A DNA stretch of 64,000 bases from Panax quinquefolius (lineage: Eukaryota > Streptophyta > Magnoliopsida > Apiales > Araliaceae): NCBI GenBank assembly GCA_020205615.1, contig CM035166.1, positions 78,268,679 to 78,332,678 on the forward strand, in the 5' to 3' direction. The translations under genes and the position numbers were made by a program. The notes under the pieces were generated by a model. That model did no database searches, was not told where the DNA came from, and saw nothing but the letters and a program-made list of their open reading frames with translations. Shown one piece after another: positions 33,520 through 45,517 of the stretch (positions are counted from its first letter, which is position 1; the number at the start of each line of letters is the position of its first letter).

Positions 33520-35619
33520 ACATTAGCCATAGAAACTTATAGTTTAGCAATGCTTATGGGAAAATCTATTAAGTCAATAAGTTGTTATTTTATTCCAGTA
33601 CTCGTTAGAAACAATATTTTAATTTTGTTGTTGGACAATGAAATTTGGTATTATATTTAAGAATAATTGTTGTTCTATTTATAATAATAATGTTTTGTAT
33701 AAAACTGGAATATTACTTAATGAATTTAGTATACTTGACTTACGTAAAAATAATTTTGCATATTGAACAAATTAGTATAAGAAAAGGAGATGATCATTCA
33801 AAGAGTTGAATGTCTGTATTTGCTGAAATACAAGTGTGAATTATTTGAAAGGTTCAAATAATTCAGAAGTGAAATAAATTGGCAAAGTATTAAGATTCTT
33901 TGATTAGATCAAGGAATAAATACTTGTGCAATAAGTTTCTAGATCATCTTAAATGGTTTTCTCATAATGGACGCCTCCTGATACGCAATAATTGATTGAT
34001 GTATCTGAAAGGAAATATCATACCTTGTGGGACATGGTGCTGTCCATAATGATTTTACCAATATTTCAGTATCCTTCTAGGGTCATGCCCTAAAAATGGC
34101 TACATATCTACGAAAAGGTAACCTCAAAATCCAGCCCCAAGACTCCATAAAAGTTATGGACAGGGAAGATTCCTAATCTTAAGTGTGTTAAGATAAGGGG
34201 TTGTCCAACTTATGTGAAAAGGTTTCAAAGGATAAGCTTGGGACAAGATTTGACATGTACAGATTTGTGGGACATCCTAAAGTAAGTTTAGGGTATATGT
34301 TCTATAATCCTATTTAGCAATAGGTGTTTGTTGTTAAACACGCTGCCTTCTAAGATAAAGATGTTTATCATTGAAGGGGATAGTGGGAGGATAATAGATC
34401 TTGAAGAGTTCAAGAACCACAAAACACTATAAGTCAAATAAGAGGAACTTGTAGATAGACCTATTGTACCACAACTGAATTGTAAGTCTGGAATAGTACC
34501 AAAGATATTTGGGAGGTATGGATTCATCATGGACGATGATGATGAGGTACACATCATAGAAGATGATGATCCAGTTAAATACGATGAGGTCAGAGTTGTA
34601 GACACTCAGAGAAATGGATTGAAGTAAGCTTCTCAAAATGGAACATTCATTTTGATGAGACAATCAAAAGAGTTTGATTTTATCAAAAACAAGAATGAAC
34701 CTAGTGTGTACAAAAGGGTCAGTGGGAGCATCGTGACATTCCTAGTATTATATGTTGATATATTACGGATAAGGAATGATATGCCAATTCCAGAATCACT
34801 AAAGTTAAAGTTGTCTAAACATTCCTCCACGAATGATTTAGGAAGAGTATCTTAATTGGGGATACAAATCTATATAGATAGATTCAAGAGGATGCTCAAC
34901 TTAACCCAAGGAACGTATATTCATTTGATGCTAAAGTCTTTTAGTATGGCAAACTCCAAGAGATGTCTCATGTTGATGAGCCATGAAGTGTATCTCTCTT
35001 AATAGTCCCCAAAGACTCCAAAAGAGAGATCGCATGAGTAACTATCATATATGCAATGAAATGTACGAGACCTGATTTTGATCAGTCATATTCTGGAGAA
35101 GGCCACTGTAAGATAGTGAAAAACATCTTAAAGTACTTAACCGACACTAAGGATGTGATTAAAATTTATGGTTGGTCTAAATTAAAACTAGAGGGCTTAA
35201 CAGACTCAAGTTTTTCAGACAAACTAAGACGACATAAAATCCACTTTAAGGTAAGACGTTACCTTGAACGGTGGTGCAGTGAATTGGAAAGGTTTCAAAC
35301 CGCAAAGAGTTGCTGGTTTAGTGATAAAGACAAAGTATATAGCTATAAATGAAGCTGCAAGTTGGTTATTTGGATGAAAAGTTCATTACAGAACTAGGAA
35401 TAGTTCATAAGTCTCATCTTGGATCTAAACATGTGTTGTGGCCCTTTCATTTGATTATAAGAATCATTGAAAGATGGGAAATCACTATAGGGATAGTGGA
35501 CTCTCAAGAACAACATTACATATCCATTAACTAAAGCTTATCCAACAGCAGGATTATCGTCACTTAGAGAAGAAGGTTATGAAATACCATGGCGATTGGC
35601 TTTAGTGCAAGTGGGAGAT
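33520..35619 (+). pseudogene. Copia integrase, RT and RNase H remnants
   Basis: Resumes copia after the nested element. In broken frames: the pre-integrase region with LAIETYSLAML and NNCCSIYNNN (about 33525-33690); a gap where most of the integrase core is lost; the integrase end KMATYLRKGN, DKLGTRFDMYRFVGHPK and GYMFYNP (about 34095-34315); the second half of RT with EPSVYKRVSGSIVTFLVLYVD (as EPSVYKRVSGS, then FLVLYVD; about 34700-34765), where YVDD is reduced to YVDI; and RNase H with CTRPDFDQSYS, NILKYLTDTKD, LKLEGLTDSSF (35056-35352) and FITELGIV, SKHVLWPFHLI (35349-35534). The C-terminal tail HGDWL...CKWEI overlaps the polypurine tract. Gag, protease and pol together are beyond repair. 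Confidence 0.85.
35603..35618 (+). promoter_or_regulatory. Copia polypurine tract
   Basis: TAGTGCAAGTGGGAGA directly before the right LTR, the typical copia position overlapping the pol C-terminus. Confidence 0.8.
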
Positions 35620-36832
35620 TGAAAGTAGTATGCACACGAGCCAATCATGTTTGATGATAAAGCATATACTTTATAACAATCTTATTCATTTATTAATAAA
35701 GAGTATTAATTTATTAAAGGCTTTTAATTATCTACATGATGCTATTTTATAATATGTGATAAACCCATAGTTTTAAGTAATGTTTTTAGAATAATGATGA
35801 TGATCATTCTAATGAGATCTAAATTCTTAGAAAGCTTAAAACTAAAATAGTTCTCAATCGTTATATTACTAAATTTGGGATTAGTGAATCCGGATAGATT
35901 GGTACATATGTTGCTTGCTCATTGGATGAGGATGATTGATCTCATGATCATTTGTGTGGAGACACTAAAGAAAGTATGTAGGTGCTTATTAGAGAATAAG
36001 TTCTTTGAGCATTGGCTCGCTAAGGAATACCTAATGGAGTTTTACTTGCTGTCAATAGGAATTCTGTAGTGATAGTAGTCTAGTGATCCTTGGACTTGAG
36101 ATCATCATAGTATCTTGTGTATGATGAGTTATACTTTGATGTATTCCTTAAGACCCTTAGGGTATATCAAAGGGTATGCTTGGGTATAATAAGTTGTACA
36201 TTAAGATAATGTATGATCAATAAAGAATCTACCGCTTCTAGTAAAAAAAGAGAAATGTCCTATGTGATTCGATAAATGACAACCCAGTAGTCCTTGGCCA
36301 AGGAAGAATGAAATTAGAAAGGAGTTTCTAATTTGCATTATTTGGAGTTGTGCATTTAAGGATCGAAATACATATAATTAAATAAAATAAGACTTGACAG
36401 TAATTCCATGTCTTATATTTAATTGGGACATTGTATGGTGGAAGGTTATAATTGTACGGTAACTATTTACTGAAAAGGTTCTTTTATGATTAATGTTGAA
36501 ATCTATATTATCTGGAAAGTCATTGATCGTTAGGGACGTTTATCCCTATTGTAGAATAAATATTATTTATTTAAATAAATTAATAGTTTAATTTATTTAT
36601 TCAAATAAGATTAGAATTATTTTAATTGATTTATTCACAATTAGGTTTAATATGGAGAACCTAAAGGGTCACACCATAAAAGGAAGAATAATTATTTAAG
36701 ATGTTAATGGCATAATCGTAATAATAAGTTAAGTATATTTAATCTAATCTATGGTGATAGAATAAATTAAATAGCTTAATATTTATTATTTAATATTTTG
36801 GAAATATTAAATATAAATTAATAAGAGGAGTC

Positions 36833-36867
<35 letters not shown>

Positions 36868-37486
36868 TAATTCCTAAAGGAGTTTGGGAATTAATTAATA
36901 AAAGTACAATCATATATCTAATAAGATTAGGAGGCAAATTAATTAAAATAGTTTAATTAATTATCTCTAATAAGATTAGGGAGCTTAATTAATTAAAGGA
37001 ATTTAATTAATTAAATAATACCCTACTTTATAATTAGATTAGAAGGGTTAACTGATATCTTTATAAGAGGAGTCTTATATCAGATATCAATATACACGAT
37101 TCCAATTGATGGAGAGTACGCTCCTTTTCTATGAGAGATAGAAAAACTAGGGTTTTGCAAAACACCCATCTTTTTGAATCTTTATTCTTTCTTGGTGGAT
37201 CACCTCTAGAGGCCAAACACTTGGGTGGCTAACGTTGATCAAAGAAAGGTACCAAACCCGGTGGATTCAAGTTGAACGCGAAAAAGATTGGAGGTGAACT
37301 TGTACCTGAGGAAGCTCGGATCTTCAAGGGTATGATTCTTGTTCTTCATATCTTTTCGTTTAATTAATAATTGTGCATAAAGGATGATCCGAGTATATGG
37401 TTTGTAAAATTTTAAACTCTGATTTTTCCACGTTTTCGCTTATTTTGTGCAATTTGATTGCGTTCATGAATATTACAAACCTAACA
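35620..37486 (+). repeat. Copia right LTR (1867 bp)
   Basis: TGAAAGTAGTATG... to ...ACAAACCTAACA. Colinear with 11438-13207, plus the extra segment near 36485-36560. A (TTA)n run at 36833-36866 is longer than in the left LTR. The 64-codon frame at 35875-36069 lies inside LTR sequence and also decays in the left LTR. Confidence 0.92.
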
Positions 37487-37491
37487 ACTTT

Positions 37492-37798
37492 TCCACCGGA
37501 TATTTCAACAGTTAACGGTAAAACTTCTATCGTTATTTTTATAAAAAGATATTTCAATCATTTTTTAACTCCGACAGTAATTTCGTTGTGGGGTCCACCA
37601 ATGATTGTACAGTCGTACAGACATTCCCCGACAAAAAGAATATTCCCCGATCAATCGAATATTTTATAACCACTTGCTTACTTTGCAAAATTGATAAATA
37701 TTACCCACAACTATAACATTATATCAAATCCACAACTTAATATTTAAAAAAATATTTCGAGAAAATTAATCTTTATTCATAATATTTGGGGTCTTACA
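37492..37798 (-). repeat. Gypsy LTR, part 2 (joins 8833-11437)
   Basis: Resumes after the second ACTTT and reaches the LTR terminus ...ATATTTGGGGTCTTACA. It contains the ATTATCGTCGG-type U3 segments seen in the other family LTRs. Confidence 0.88.
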
Positions 37799-38574
37799 AC
37801 ATCCTCTTCTTATGAAATTTCATCGTCGAAATTGACGTACGTACCTGGTATGTCGAAGAGTTGAGAATACCTTGATTTCATTTCAGATTCTAACTCATGA
37901 GGTATTACTTTTGAGCATAGAATATATTCCTTCTTATCCAAGATTTTAACAGGTATCTCCTCATACGTTAAATCTTCTGCTATCTCGTCAAGTTCTAATT
38001 CAATAATGTGTTTCGGATCATCCACATATTTACGTAACATCGATACGTGAAAAACGTTATGAACACGCGACATACTTAGCGGTAAGGCGAGTCTATAGGC
38101 CACAGTTCCTATTCGATCGAGGATTTCAAATGGACCAATAAAATTGAGGGTTGAGATTTCCTCTCTTCGTCGATTCTTGCTTCTAGAATAACGCCTTCTT
38201 GAACCTTCTTCTTCACATTCATCAGCTCTAAGTCTATAGTTTGAGCGGCTTTAACTTTATCGATTAAAGTCGGTTCTAATCGTATATTCACTATCTTCAC
38301 GTAGGTTCGTGGAGTAGTTAACTCTATCTCTATCCTTTATAAATTATACAAATGGGTCTTTGTGTTAACAACGTCGCACTCGTAACTGCATACAATCTTC
38401 TACTTAACGCGTCAGCTACCATGTTCGTTCTTCCATGATGTTATTGAATGGTATGCTCGTAATCTTCAACAGCTCGAGCCAACGTCTTTGGCGCATGTTA
38501 CGTTCGTTTTGGGTGAAGAAATATTTGAGGGTTTTGTACCGGGTTCAAGGTCGATACAAAATTTGATTTCACGC
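37799..38574 (-). pseudogene. Internal end of RT/IN-deleted gypsy derivative
   Basis: Right to left: REIKFCIDLEPGTKP (pre-RT), then at once the RNase H end (about 38535-38500), the linker region, the integrase N-terminal linker [19 protein letters not shown] (38300-38109), [13 protein letters not shown], and the integrase C-terminal module [48 protein letters not shown] (open 98 codons, 38103-37810). RT and the integrase core are missing at the same two junctions as in 17612-25643. A polypurine-like tract (minus CATAAGAAGAGGATGT) abuts the LTR at 37799. The left-to-right truncation at 38574 is the insertion point of the next LTR. Confidence 0.87.
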
Positions 38575-39210
38575 TGTAAGACCCCAACTTTTTATAAATA
38601 AAATTGAATTTCCTCTATTCATTATCTTGAAATAATAAGGTGTTAATTTGATATAATATTTTGGTTATGGGTAAAATGTGCAAATTTTATAAAATAAGTA
38701 AGTGGTTATAAAATATTTATTGTTGTCGGGGAATATTCGTTTGGTCGTGAAATATTCTTACTATCGAGGAAATATTCATACGACGGCGCAGCCATTTGTG
38801 GGCCCCATAACAGAATAACTGTCGGATGAAGAAAACGACAAGTTTGAGTTTTTATAAATAACGGTGTAATTATTACCATTAACACTGTTGGATTACCTGG
38901 TGGTTAAAATACAATAATACGCGTGGTTGGCACACGGTATTGCACAATATTTTTGAATTATTGATTCTTATGTAAGAAGACACTACTCAATAATTGTTAC
39001 TATAATTACTGTTCAATATTTTATTTTATTGATTCAATAATTGTTGCGTTGATATTTTATATTATTGTTGTTTCAATAATTGCCATTGTACAGTATTTTC
39101 CATTATCAGATCAATAATTCATATTATTTGAATAATATTATTAGATAGCATTATTGGCAGTGTCTAAGAAAGTTCTATCTAGGAAAGGGGTTTGGTCACC
39201 TAATTGCGCG

Positions 39211-39234
39211 CTAGTAAGGAGAAATCCTTATCGG
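39211..39234 (+). other. Conserved LTR hairpin, copy 6
   Basis: CTAGTAAGGA-GAAA-TCCTTATCGG: two wobbles and one mismatch at the base; apical pairs and loop kept. Confidence 0.45.
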
Positions 39235-40159
39235 AAAACTCCCTCTTTCTTGGGAACGACCTGGTTGTCATAATTGTGATTCTGCAATATTATTTATGAA
39301 TAATTAATTATTAATTTATATGATAAGGAAATATTTATTTTATGTGGATATAAATGAAGGATGGGAAAATATTTATTTTATGTGATTATAAATGAAGGAA
39401 TTAATGATGGGGTGTTTTATTAGTATTTTGTCGAAATTAAGAATGAAATTTGGAAATTTTTAGAAAATTAGTTTTTTACTTGATTTTATAAAATCTATAA
39501 CTCTTTGTGTATAATGAGATAGGAGATGAGCCATATATCAAAAAAAAAACCCTGGAAGTAAGCTAAACGTAGAAATTTGAATCACCCAAAAATTCTTTGT
39601 GGATTTTTTATGGTGACTGTTTGAAGGAAACTGGTACGAGGGACTTATAGTCCGAAAATCAAATCAGTGTTCTTAAGCTCTATTGTGTGAGTTATAATTT
39701 GGATCCGACCGTTGGATCATTGTGATTTTTGGATAAGTTATACATATATAGGTTGAGTATATGTCCACAAATTTTGAACCGTTAAAAATTAACGTACGAT
39801 TTGTTATGAATTTTAAGAGGTGTTGAAAATCGTCCGTATGTGGATTTCAGTCATTTTTCGTTTGGAATTTGGAAAAACTTTCTTCTACAAAGTTGTAGAA
39901 AAATCAATTTCCTATGGAATAGACATGAGATTAGATTTTTTCTAATAAAAAGCTATTTATTATGAATTATTGAAGTTTCGGACATAAATATTTTTTTAAA
40001 ATATGGGTGGGCCCCACTTTTGGTTGTTGGGAAAAGTTGACTGATTTTTGGTGGGCCCCACTTGTGGTGGCTGAGTTTTGTTCAAAGGTGACATGCTTAG
40101 AAGAAGAAAAAAAATAATATTTTATTAATTTAGTCTCTTTTGGCTTTTTAGCATTTTCA

Positions 40160-40168
40160 TATAAATAG
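40160..40168 (+). promoter_or_regulatory. LTR TATA box
   Basis: TATAAATAG in TTCATATAAATAGAGTG, about 40 bases before the point where LTR homology ends. Confidence 0.55.
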
Positions 40169-40203
40169 AGTGCTTAGTTAGAATTGAAAATCACACCAGA
40201 AAC

Positions 40204-40257
40204 AACGACGACAGAATTAGCTTTTTATAAAAATAACGAAAAAAGTTTTTCCGTTAA
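40204..40257 (+). repeat. Short LTR-derived fragment
   Basis: AACGACGACAGAATTAGC...CCGTTAA resembles the AACGACAAG...ACCATTAACAC segment at 38840-38885, so it appears to be a second piece of LTR U3 joined at a small AACGAC homology. Confidence 0.4.
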
Positions 40258-40860
40258 CACTACAAAAAAATGGGCCTTTAGCAACGATTTTTTGGGCAAC
40301 GACTTTATAAGTCGTTGCTAGAAGTATATGTTTAGCAACGAAATTTGTCCTTTGTTGCAAATTGTGTCAGGCTTTCACTTTTTGCAACAAAATTCATATG
40401 TCGTTGCAAAATTTCGTTGCTAATTCATTGGCGGGAAAAAAATTCGTTAGAATTTCATTGCAAAATTTTTGGCCACTTGATTTCCCGTCATCGTGGGCAA
40501 CGAAAGTTTTTTTGTTGCTAAAAATGGGGCTTTAGCAACGATTTTTCAAGCAACAACTTTATAAGTCGTTGCTAAAAGTGTATATTTAGCAACGAAACTT
40601 GTCCTTCGTTGCAGATTGTGTCAGGCTCTCACTTTTTTGCAACGAAATTCATAAGTCATTGGAAATTTTAAAAACAAAATTCGTTGTAAAATTTCTAACC
40701 ACTTGATTTCTCCTCATCGTGGGCAACGAAAACTTTTTTATTGCTATATTTCGTTGCCTAATATGGACCACATTCATTGGCAACAATTTTTATTTTCGTT
40801 GCATATCTTATACAAATTTTTGCAACGACTATTAAAATGTTGCCTTAAATTAAAATAATC
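40258..40860 (+). mobile_element. CACTA-type transposon end with GCAACGA repeats
   Basis: Begins CACTACAAAAAAATGGGCC, the classic CACTA (En/Spm) terminus, preceded by TAA. Dense subterminal TTTAGCAACGA and TCGTTGCTA motifs occur in both orientations, as expected for transposase-binding repeats. A unit of about 254 bp (from 40277 and again from 40531) is tandemly duplicated. No matching right terminus (TTTGTAGTG) is in the window, so the copy is truncated or its far end lost. No transposase coding seen. Confidence 0.75.
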
Positions 40861-41138
40861 CCAATAAACATGTTTTTGTAAGACCATATTCGGTATTCGG
40901 AGAATTGTCAAAAAATATTCTTATTTAGTATTTAAAAATTATATCAAAATGCAAAACATATTCGAACCTGTGACTATCATTTGGAACTTTGGTCATTAGA
41001 CCGCTGGAGAAACATAACTTATTTATTAATATCTTGCCAGGATTATTATTTATATCGAAACATGAGATTTCCCCCATATATTTCTTTCTTTTCCTTCACT
41101 ACATACCATTAATATAATCTCAAGAAGTTATATACTAC
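40861..41138. other. Unassigned; tRNA-like GAACCTGTGAC segment
   Basis: Includes TTCGAACCTGTGACT and ATTAGACCGCTGGAG (about 40962-41013), a combination often seen in tRNA-derived repeats, but no complete fold or box pair can be assigned. Confidence 0.3.
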
Positions 41139-41174
41139 AATAATAATAATAATAATAATAATAACAACAACAAC

Positions 41175-41224
<50 letters not shown>

Positions 41225-41280
41225 TAATAATAATAATAGTACTAATAACAATAATAATAACAATAACAATAATAATAAAG
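41139..41280. repeat. (AAT)n/(AAC)n microsatellite
   Basis: About 140 bases of AAT with AAC and AGT interruptions. Confidence 0.95.
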
Positions 41281-41568
41281 TTGCACCAATGGTGTGTAAG
41301 TTTTTTTAACTCCCATTTTCAAAATTTCCTTTTCTTGACTTGTAATTTTTTTTATAATCAAATATTAATTTCTCTTTATATCTTATATTGGAGGGTGTTT
41401 GGCAATGACTTATAAGTTGGTTAAACTAAGTTATAAGTCATTTGTTATTATTTAGTGTTTGACAATAACTTAAATTTTAACTTTTTTTACTTATAAGTCA
41501 TTATTAAATTTTTTTCATGCTTCATGTGCTATATTTTTTATTATTATTACTATTACTATTACTATTAC
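41281..41568. other. Unassigned; possible DNA-transposon relic
   Basis: GGAGGGTGTTTGGCAATGACTTATAAGTTGG (about 41390-41420; key part GGGTGTTTGG) and an inverted ACTTATAAGTCATT near 41490-41510 suggest a hAT-like nonautonomous repeat with a weak inverted repeat. It then grades into TTA repeats. Confidence 0.35.
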
Positions 41569-42888
41569 TGTGACGCCCCCAAAATTAGGTATACATCACC
41601 CATTCTGAGTCGCCAGATACATGGTACAAAATTCAAATACAACTTCATTTATTAATTGTTGGTATGTCGTATAGAATACGACCACAGTTAACTATGAGTT
41701 TTAATACAAATATAGGTAACTCTCATGGTACCTCGACCACAACCTTACAATGGTACTTTACATAAAAGTATAGTCAAAAACTATTTTAGAAATTAAAATA
41801 TTTGGGAAGTGCTCAAGGAAACCTTCATATATGGGAGGCCATGCGTCTAGGTTATAATAGCTATCATATGGCCACAGAATTATCTTTGGTTGACCCAATA
41901 GACCCCAAAGAAAAACGAGAAGATTACTATCATCTTTTTCCTAATGGTGAGTCTTCTCTTGACATATAAATATCTCCGTTGTCTCCAAGTGAAAATTTTA
42001 TTTCAAATATACCCCAAGATCGTATAGGTAGTGCCCGTAAATATATTGATGAAGTGGATGCAAGACAATACATCTTATGATAACACGAGGTTGTATATCA
42101 TTAGACATCTCGTATGATAGTGGCAAAACACCCTTCCAAAGTTGGGTTCGCCTCACCCTATTATATTCACCAAATATAACTACTAAATGATGTATAGAAT
42201 ACAACACACTTTTCTATACTATTTAGGGAGAACCTCCACAGCTAGAGACCACTGTTCTATTCCTCTGTTATACCCGCTCGACCCGACGGCACTCTTACGG
42301 CAACACTCTTATTACCTAAAAGGAATTGTGAAACAGAAAGGGTGAGCACAACTAGCCCAGTAAAGAATATCATGACTAAAGATAATTAAATTATCAATAG
42401 CTTTTATCAATAATAAATCAGAGATTTAGGACATATGGTAGATGATAAAACTTTTTAACCATAGTTGCAACGGAACGAGCAATCCATTAGAAGAGTCAAA
42501 TAGACCATAAGGTCTATTATCTTCTCTATGTTAAAAGTCCACCAATAATGTTTTATCCATGTAAAATAAATCAACAATTCATGTCCACAATCATATGAAT
42601 AACTCATAATCATAATTGTGGTTCTAAATTCCTCTTCGCAACCAGGACGAAGATAATTTTCATCACATATCTTCACCTGAAACATCAAAAATCATGGTTA
42701 TACCAAATCAGAATTCCTGCTCATAATCAAACTAATAAATTCATCTTTGCACTACGGCCAAAGATATTCATTAACAATTCATCTTTGCACTACATGCCAA
42801 AGACATACAACTGTATTTTAGAAGAGTCAAGTAGAGCATGATATCTACTATCTTCAACGAATTAAGAGTATATAATAAATATTTTATC

Positions 42889-43288
42889 GCTGAGACTCAG
42901 CTTAATAAATAATCCACATCATTGAATCACCCCTGCACTATGGCCAAGGATATTCGTTATTATAACATCCATGAATTTATATTTCATCGCTGAGACTCAG
43001 CTCGATAATAAATCCATATCACTGAATTATCCATGCACTACGGCTAAGGATATTCGTTAATATCACATCCATGAATTTATATTTCATTGTTGAGACTCAA
43101 CTCGATAATAAATCCATATCACTGAATTATCCATGCACTATGGCTAAGGATATTCATTATTATCACATCCATGAATTAATATTTCATTACTGAGACTTAG
43201 CTCAATAATTAATTCACATCATCGAATCACCCCTGCACTACGGCCAAGGATATTCTTTAGTATCACGACCACAAATTATCCATGCACT
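42889..43288 (-). repeat. Four 100-bp tandem units
   Basis: The motif GCTGAGACTCAGC (or close) recurs at 42889, 42989, 43089 and 43189, exactly 100 bases apart, each followed by CTGCACTA/GGCCAAGGATATTC-type sequence. The other LTR families carry a single unit. Confidence 0.88.
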
Positions 43289-44293
43289 ACGACCAAAGAT
43301 AATCGTGTTTTCATCAATGGTCCTGATCATGCCATAAAACAATTCATCTTTGCACTACGACCAAAGAGAATCCATAGTCATAATCATACCAAAAACTGTT
43401 CATTAATGCACTTCGGGCCAATGAGGACTTTTTCCACATCATTTGAAACATTACGGTTATGATTATCTTTGAATAATCCTCGTCATAATCATACCAAGTC
43501 CATCTATGCTTTCACAAAGCTCTGAGATGACTTTCAACATAATATAAGCATGAGGATGATGACAATGATATAAGAATTCAATAAAAACAAGTTCAAGAAT
43601 TAATTTATCTAGGAACTGATAACGTCCAAATTGTCAACATGATCTTTGCTTTGTAGAGTAAAATTCAAGAATGCTCGGAAGAATATTTCTATGAAAAGAT
43701 CTTTGGATGAAGCGCAAATATCAAGGATATTCCACTAATTTCATAGAGTATAGAAGTCAAAGTTTTAACCAACTGAGTATAATAAAGAATGGAATAACAA
43801 AAGAAATCACCATGCATGCTATAGACCGCACAAGCAGGTTATTCTAACAGACTAATAAATAACGGAACCGGTCCCGTAAACGCATCTGAATCGGATATTT
43901 CAATAGAATAATAAAGAATGGAACCGAGTCCCAACAGAAGCGCACGCACGTGAGGATATTAAAGCGAGAATAATAAATAATGGAACCAGGTCATGCGTAA
44001 CGCACAGACAGGATGTTCCAATAGAATAATAAAGAATGGAGTAACAAAAGAATTTCACCAAGTATAGGGTAGCCCACGTATACAGGTTATTCCAATAAAA
44101 TAATAAAGAATGGAATAATAGACGTTCTTTTCATGAATACAAAAGAAATAACACCTCTTACGAGTACAACAAATAATATCCCTTACCGTAAAAGAAACTG
44201 AATGTAAGAATAGGAAAGTAGCAGAATACTTTTCTATAATTTCTCTCTCTAGAGTTTCAGTGAATTCGTAAGAAATTATGAAGGAATGAGCTT

Positions 44294-44302
44294 CTATTTA
44301 TA
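44294..44302 (-). promoter_or_regulatory. LTR TATA box
   Basis: TATAAATAG on the minus strand within TTTCTATAAATAGAAGC. Confidence 0.6.
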
Positions 44303-45166
44303 GAAAAATGGACTGCATAGTAACTAACTCATGAACGGTCCAGATTGATTTACTTTAATCTGACGGTCCATATTTAAAGCAAAATCTTTTAAATAAAATA
44401 TAATATATTCTATTTATAATCTAATAAAACGAATAACTTTATAAAAGATTTTACTATGCAGGCACTATGCAAGCACTATGCAAACACTATGCATAATAAA
44501 ATATAATATATTCTAATTATTGTCTAATAAAACAGATAACTTTATAAAAGTATTCTATTTTATATAAAAAGATTTTACTATGCAAAACATTATGCATAAT
44601 AGAATATAATATATTCTATTTATAGAATAACTTTATAAAAGTATTATGTTTTATATAAAAAGTTTTTTTGTTTTAATACATTAATAATACCAATAAAACA
44701 AAACTGAGTGACTTATCACATAAGCATCAATAATCAATACTGCAGTGTACTACTTATGCACGACCACAGCGTACATCGTAATTTTAACACCAGGTGTTTC
44801 AATAGTTATTTTCATAAAAATATTTTTGTCATTTTCTCAATCCGACAATAATTTCGTTGTGGGGTCCACCAATGATTGTACCGTCGTACGAATATTTCCT
44901 GACTAATCGAATATTCCCCGTGAATAGTAACTCATGAATAGTAATTCATGAATAGTAACTCGTGAATAGTACTCCGACATAAAAAGTGCCTCAAATACTC
45001 GAGTGAACAATACTAGAGTGAATAGTAACCAGGTATTTTATGACAACTTGTCTACTTTGAAAAAAAATTCACATATCACCCTTAACTTTAAACTTTTATC
45101 AATTTAACTATTTACCAAAATAGAAAAAATTAAATACTTTTATTTCATAAAATTCGGGGTCTCACA

Positions 45167-45517
45167 ATCACCCCTCCTTATGAAATTTCGCCCTCGAAAT
45201 TTCGCCCTCAAAATTTACGTACGTACCTGATATTCGAAGAAATGAGAATACCTTGCTTTCTTTTCGGATTGTACCTTCCTGGTTATATCTTCTGTATCAT
45301 GATTTTTCCATTGCTCATCTCCTGTATTTCAGATATCATTCTAGAATATAGCTTCAAAACAAAGGTTAATTGACATATCACAATTTGTCAATTTATCAAG
45401 TAAACAATTTCAGCTTAGGTAAGTCACATACTAGGGAAGTATATAACTCGTCTCTCCCCTCCTAGTTCTAGACTCTTATCTCCGCCAGCGACTATATCCC
45501 TAAGCTTTGATACCAAC
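45167..45517 (-). other. LARD internal region (no coding)
   Basis: Right to left: PBS, gag leader homologous to 713-885, the position of the gag start (now ATATC), then a jump to sequence just before the polypurine tract of full elements, including duplicated ATTTCGCCCTC. The whole of gag-pol is absent. The polypurine tract (minus AAGGAGGGGTGAT) abuts the LTR. Confidence 0.88.
45504..45515 (-). promoter_or_regulatory. Primer-binding site of LARD
   Basis: The minus strand reads TGGTATCAAAGC two bases from the LTR end. Confidence 0.88.

Larger units (their letters stand above)
11438..37486 (+). mobile_element. Ty1/copia element, split by nested gypsy element
   Basis: Two direct LTRs (11438-13207 and 35620-37486) share the ends TGAAAGTAGTATG... 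and ...ACAAACCTAACA. ACTTT flanks both sides (11433-11437 and 37487-37491), a perfect 5-bp TSD. A PBS follows the left LTR and a purine tract precedes the right LTR. With the nested 16.3 kb removed the element is about 9.7 kb. Internal order: a leader of about 3 kb, broken gag, a protease stub, then (after the nested element) integrase, RT and RNase H fragments. Strand, order and the YVD-containing RT remnant assign it to Ty1/copia. It cannot be autonomous. Confidence 0.93.
7918..38574 (-). mobile_element. Outer gypsy fragment (gag / LTR / 3' internal) hosting the nest
   Basis: Read right to left: the 3' internal end of a deletion-type element (38574-37799), one LTR (37798-37492 then 11437-8833), PBS, then gag (8645-7918). 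One LTR therefore has internal sequence on both sides. The LTR is interrupted between 11437 and 37492 by the copia element with TSD ACTTT. Left truncation is near 7918. On the right the internal region is cut at 38574 by another LTR. Confidence 0.75.
38575..40203 (+). repeat. Plus-strand gypsy LTR, 3' truncated
   Basis: Starts TGTAAGACCCCAAC inside pol sequence (flank CACGC) and runs through U3, hairpin (39211-39234) and TATA box (40160-40168) to AATCACACCAGAAAC, then stops matching. It is related to the long LTRs at 48991 and 52807. The matching right half and second TSD are not in view. Confidence 0.82.
41569..45166 (-). repeat. 3' LTR of LARD (3598 bp)
   Basis: Contains an exact-period 100-bp repeat (42889-43288), the 60 bp GCATGC-type array (about 43800-44110), a TATA box (44294-44302), ACTATGCA repeats (about 44450-44600) and GAATAGTA repeats (44925-45030). 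The conserved hairpin block is absent. Confidence 0.92.

Noticed and set aside
34288..34605. 105-codon minus-strand frame in the copia pol region
   Set aside because: Antisense to recognisable copia integrase/RT fragments; Ser-rich composition reflects the GATGATGAT runs.
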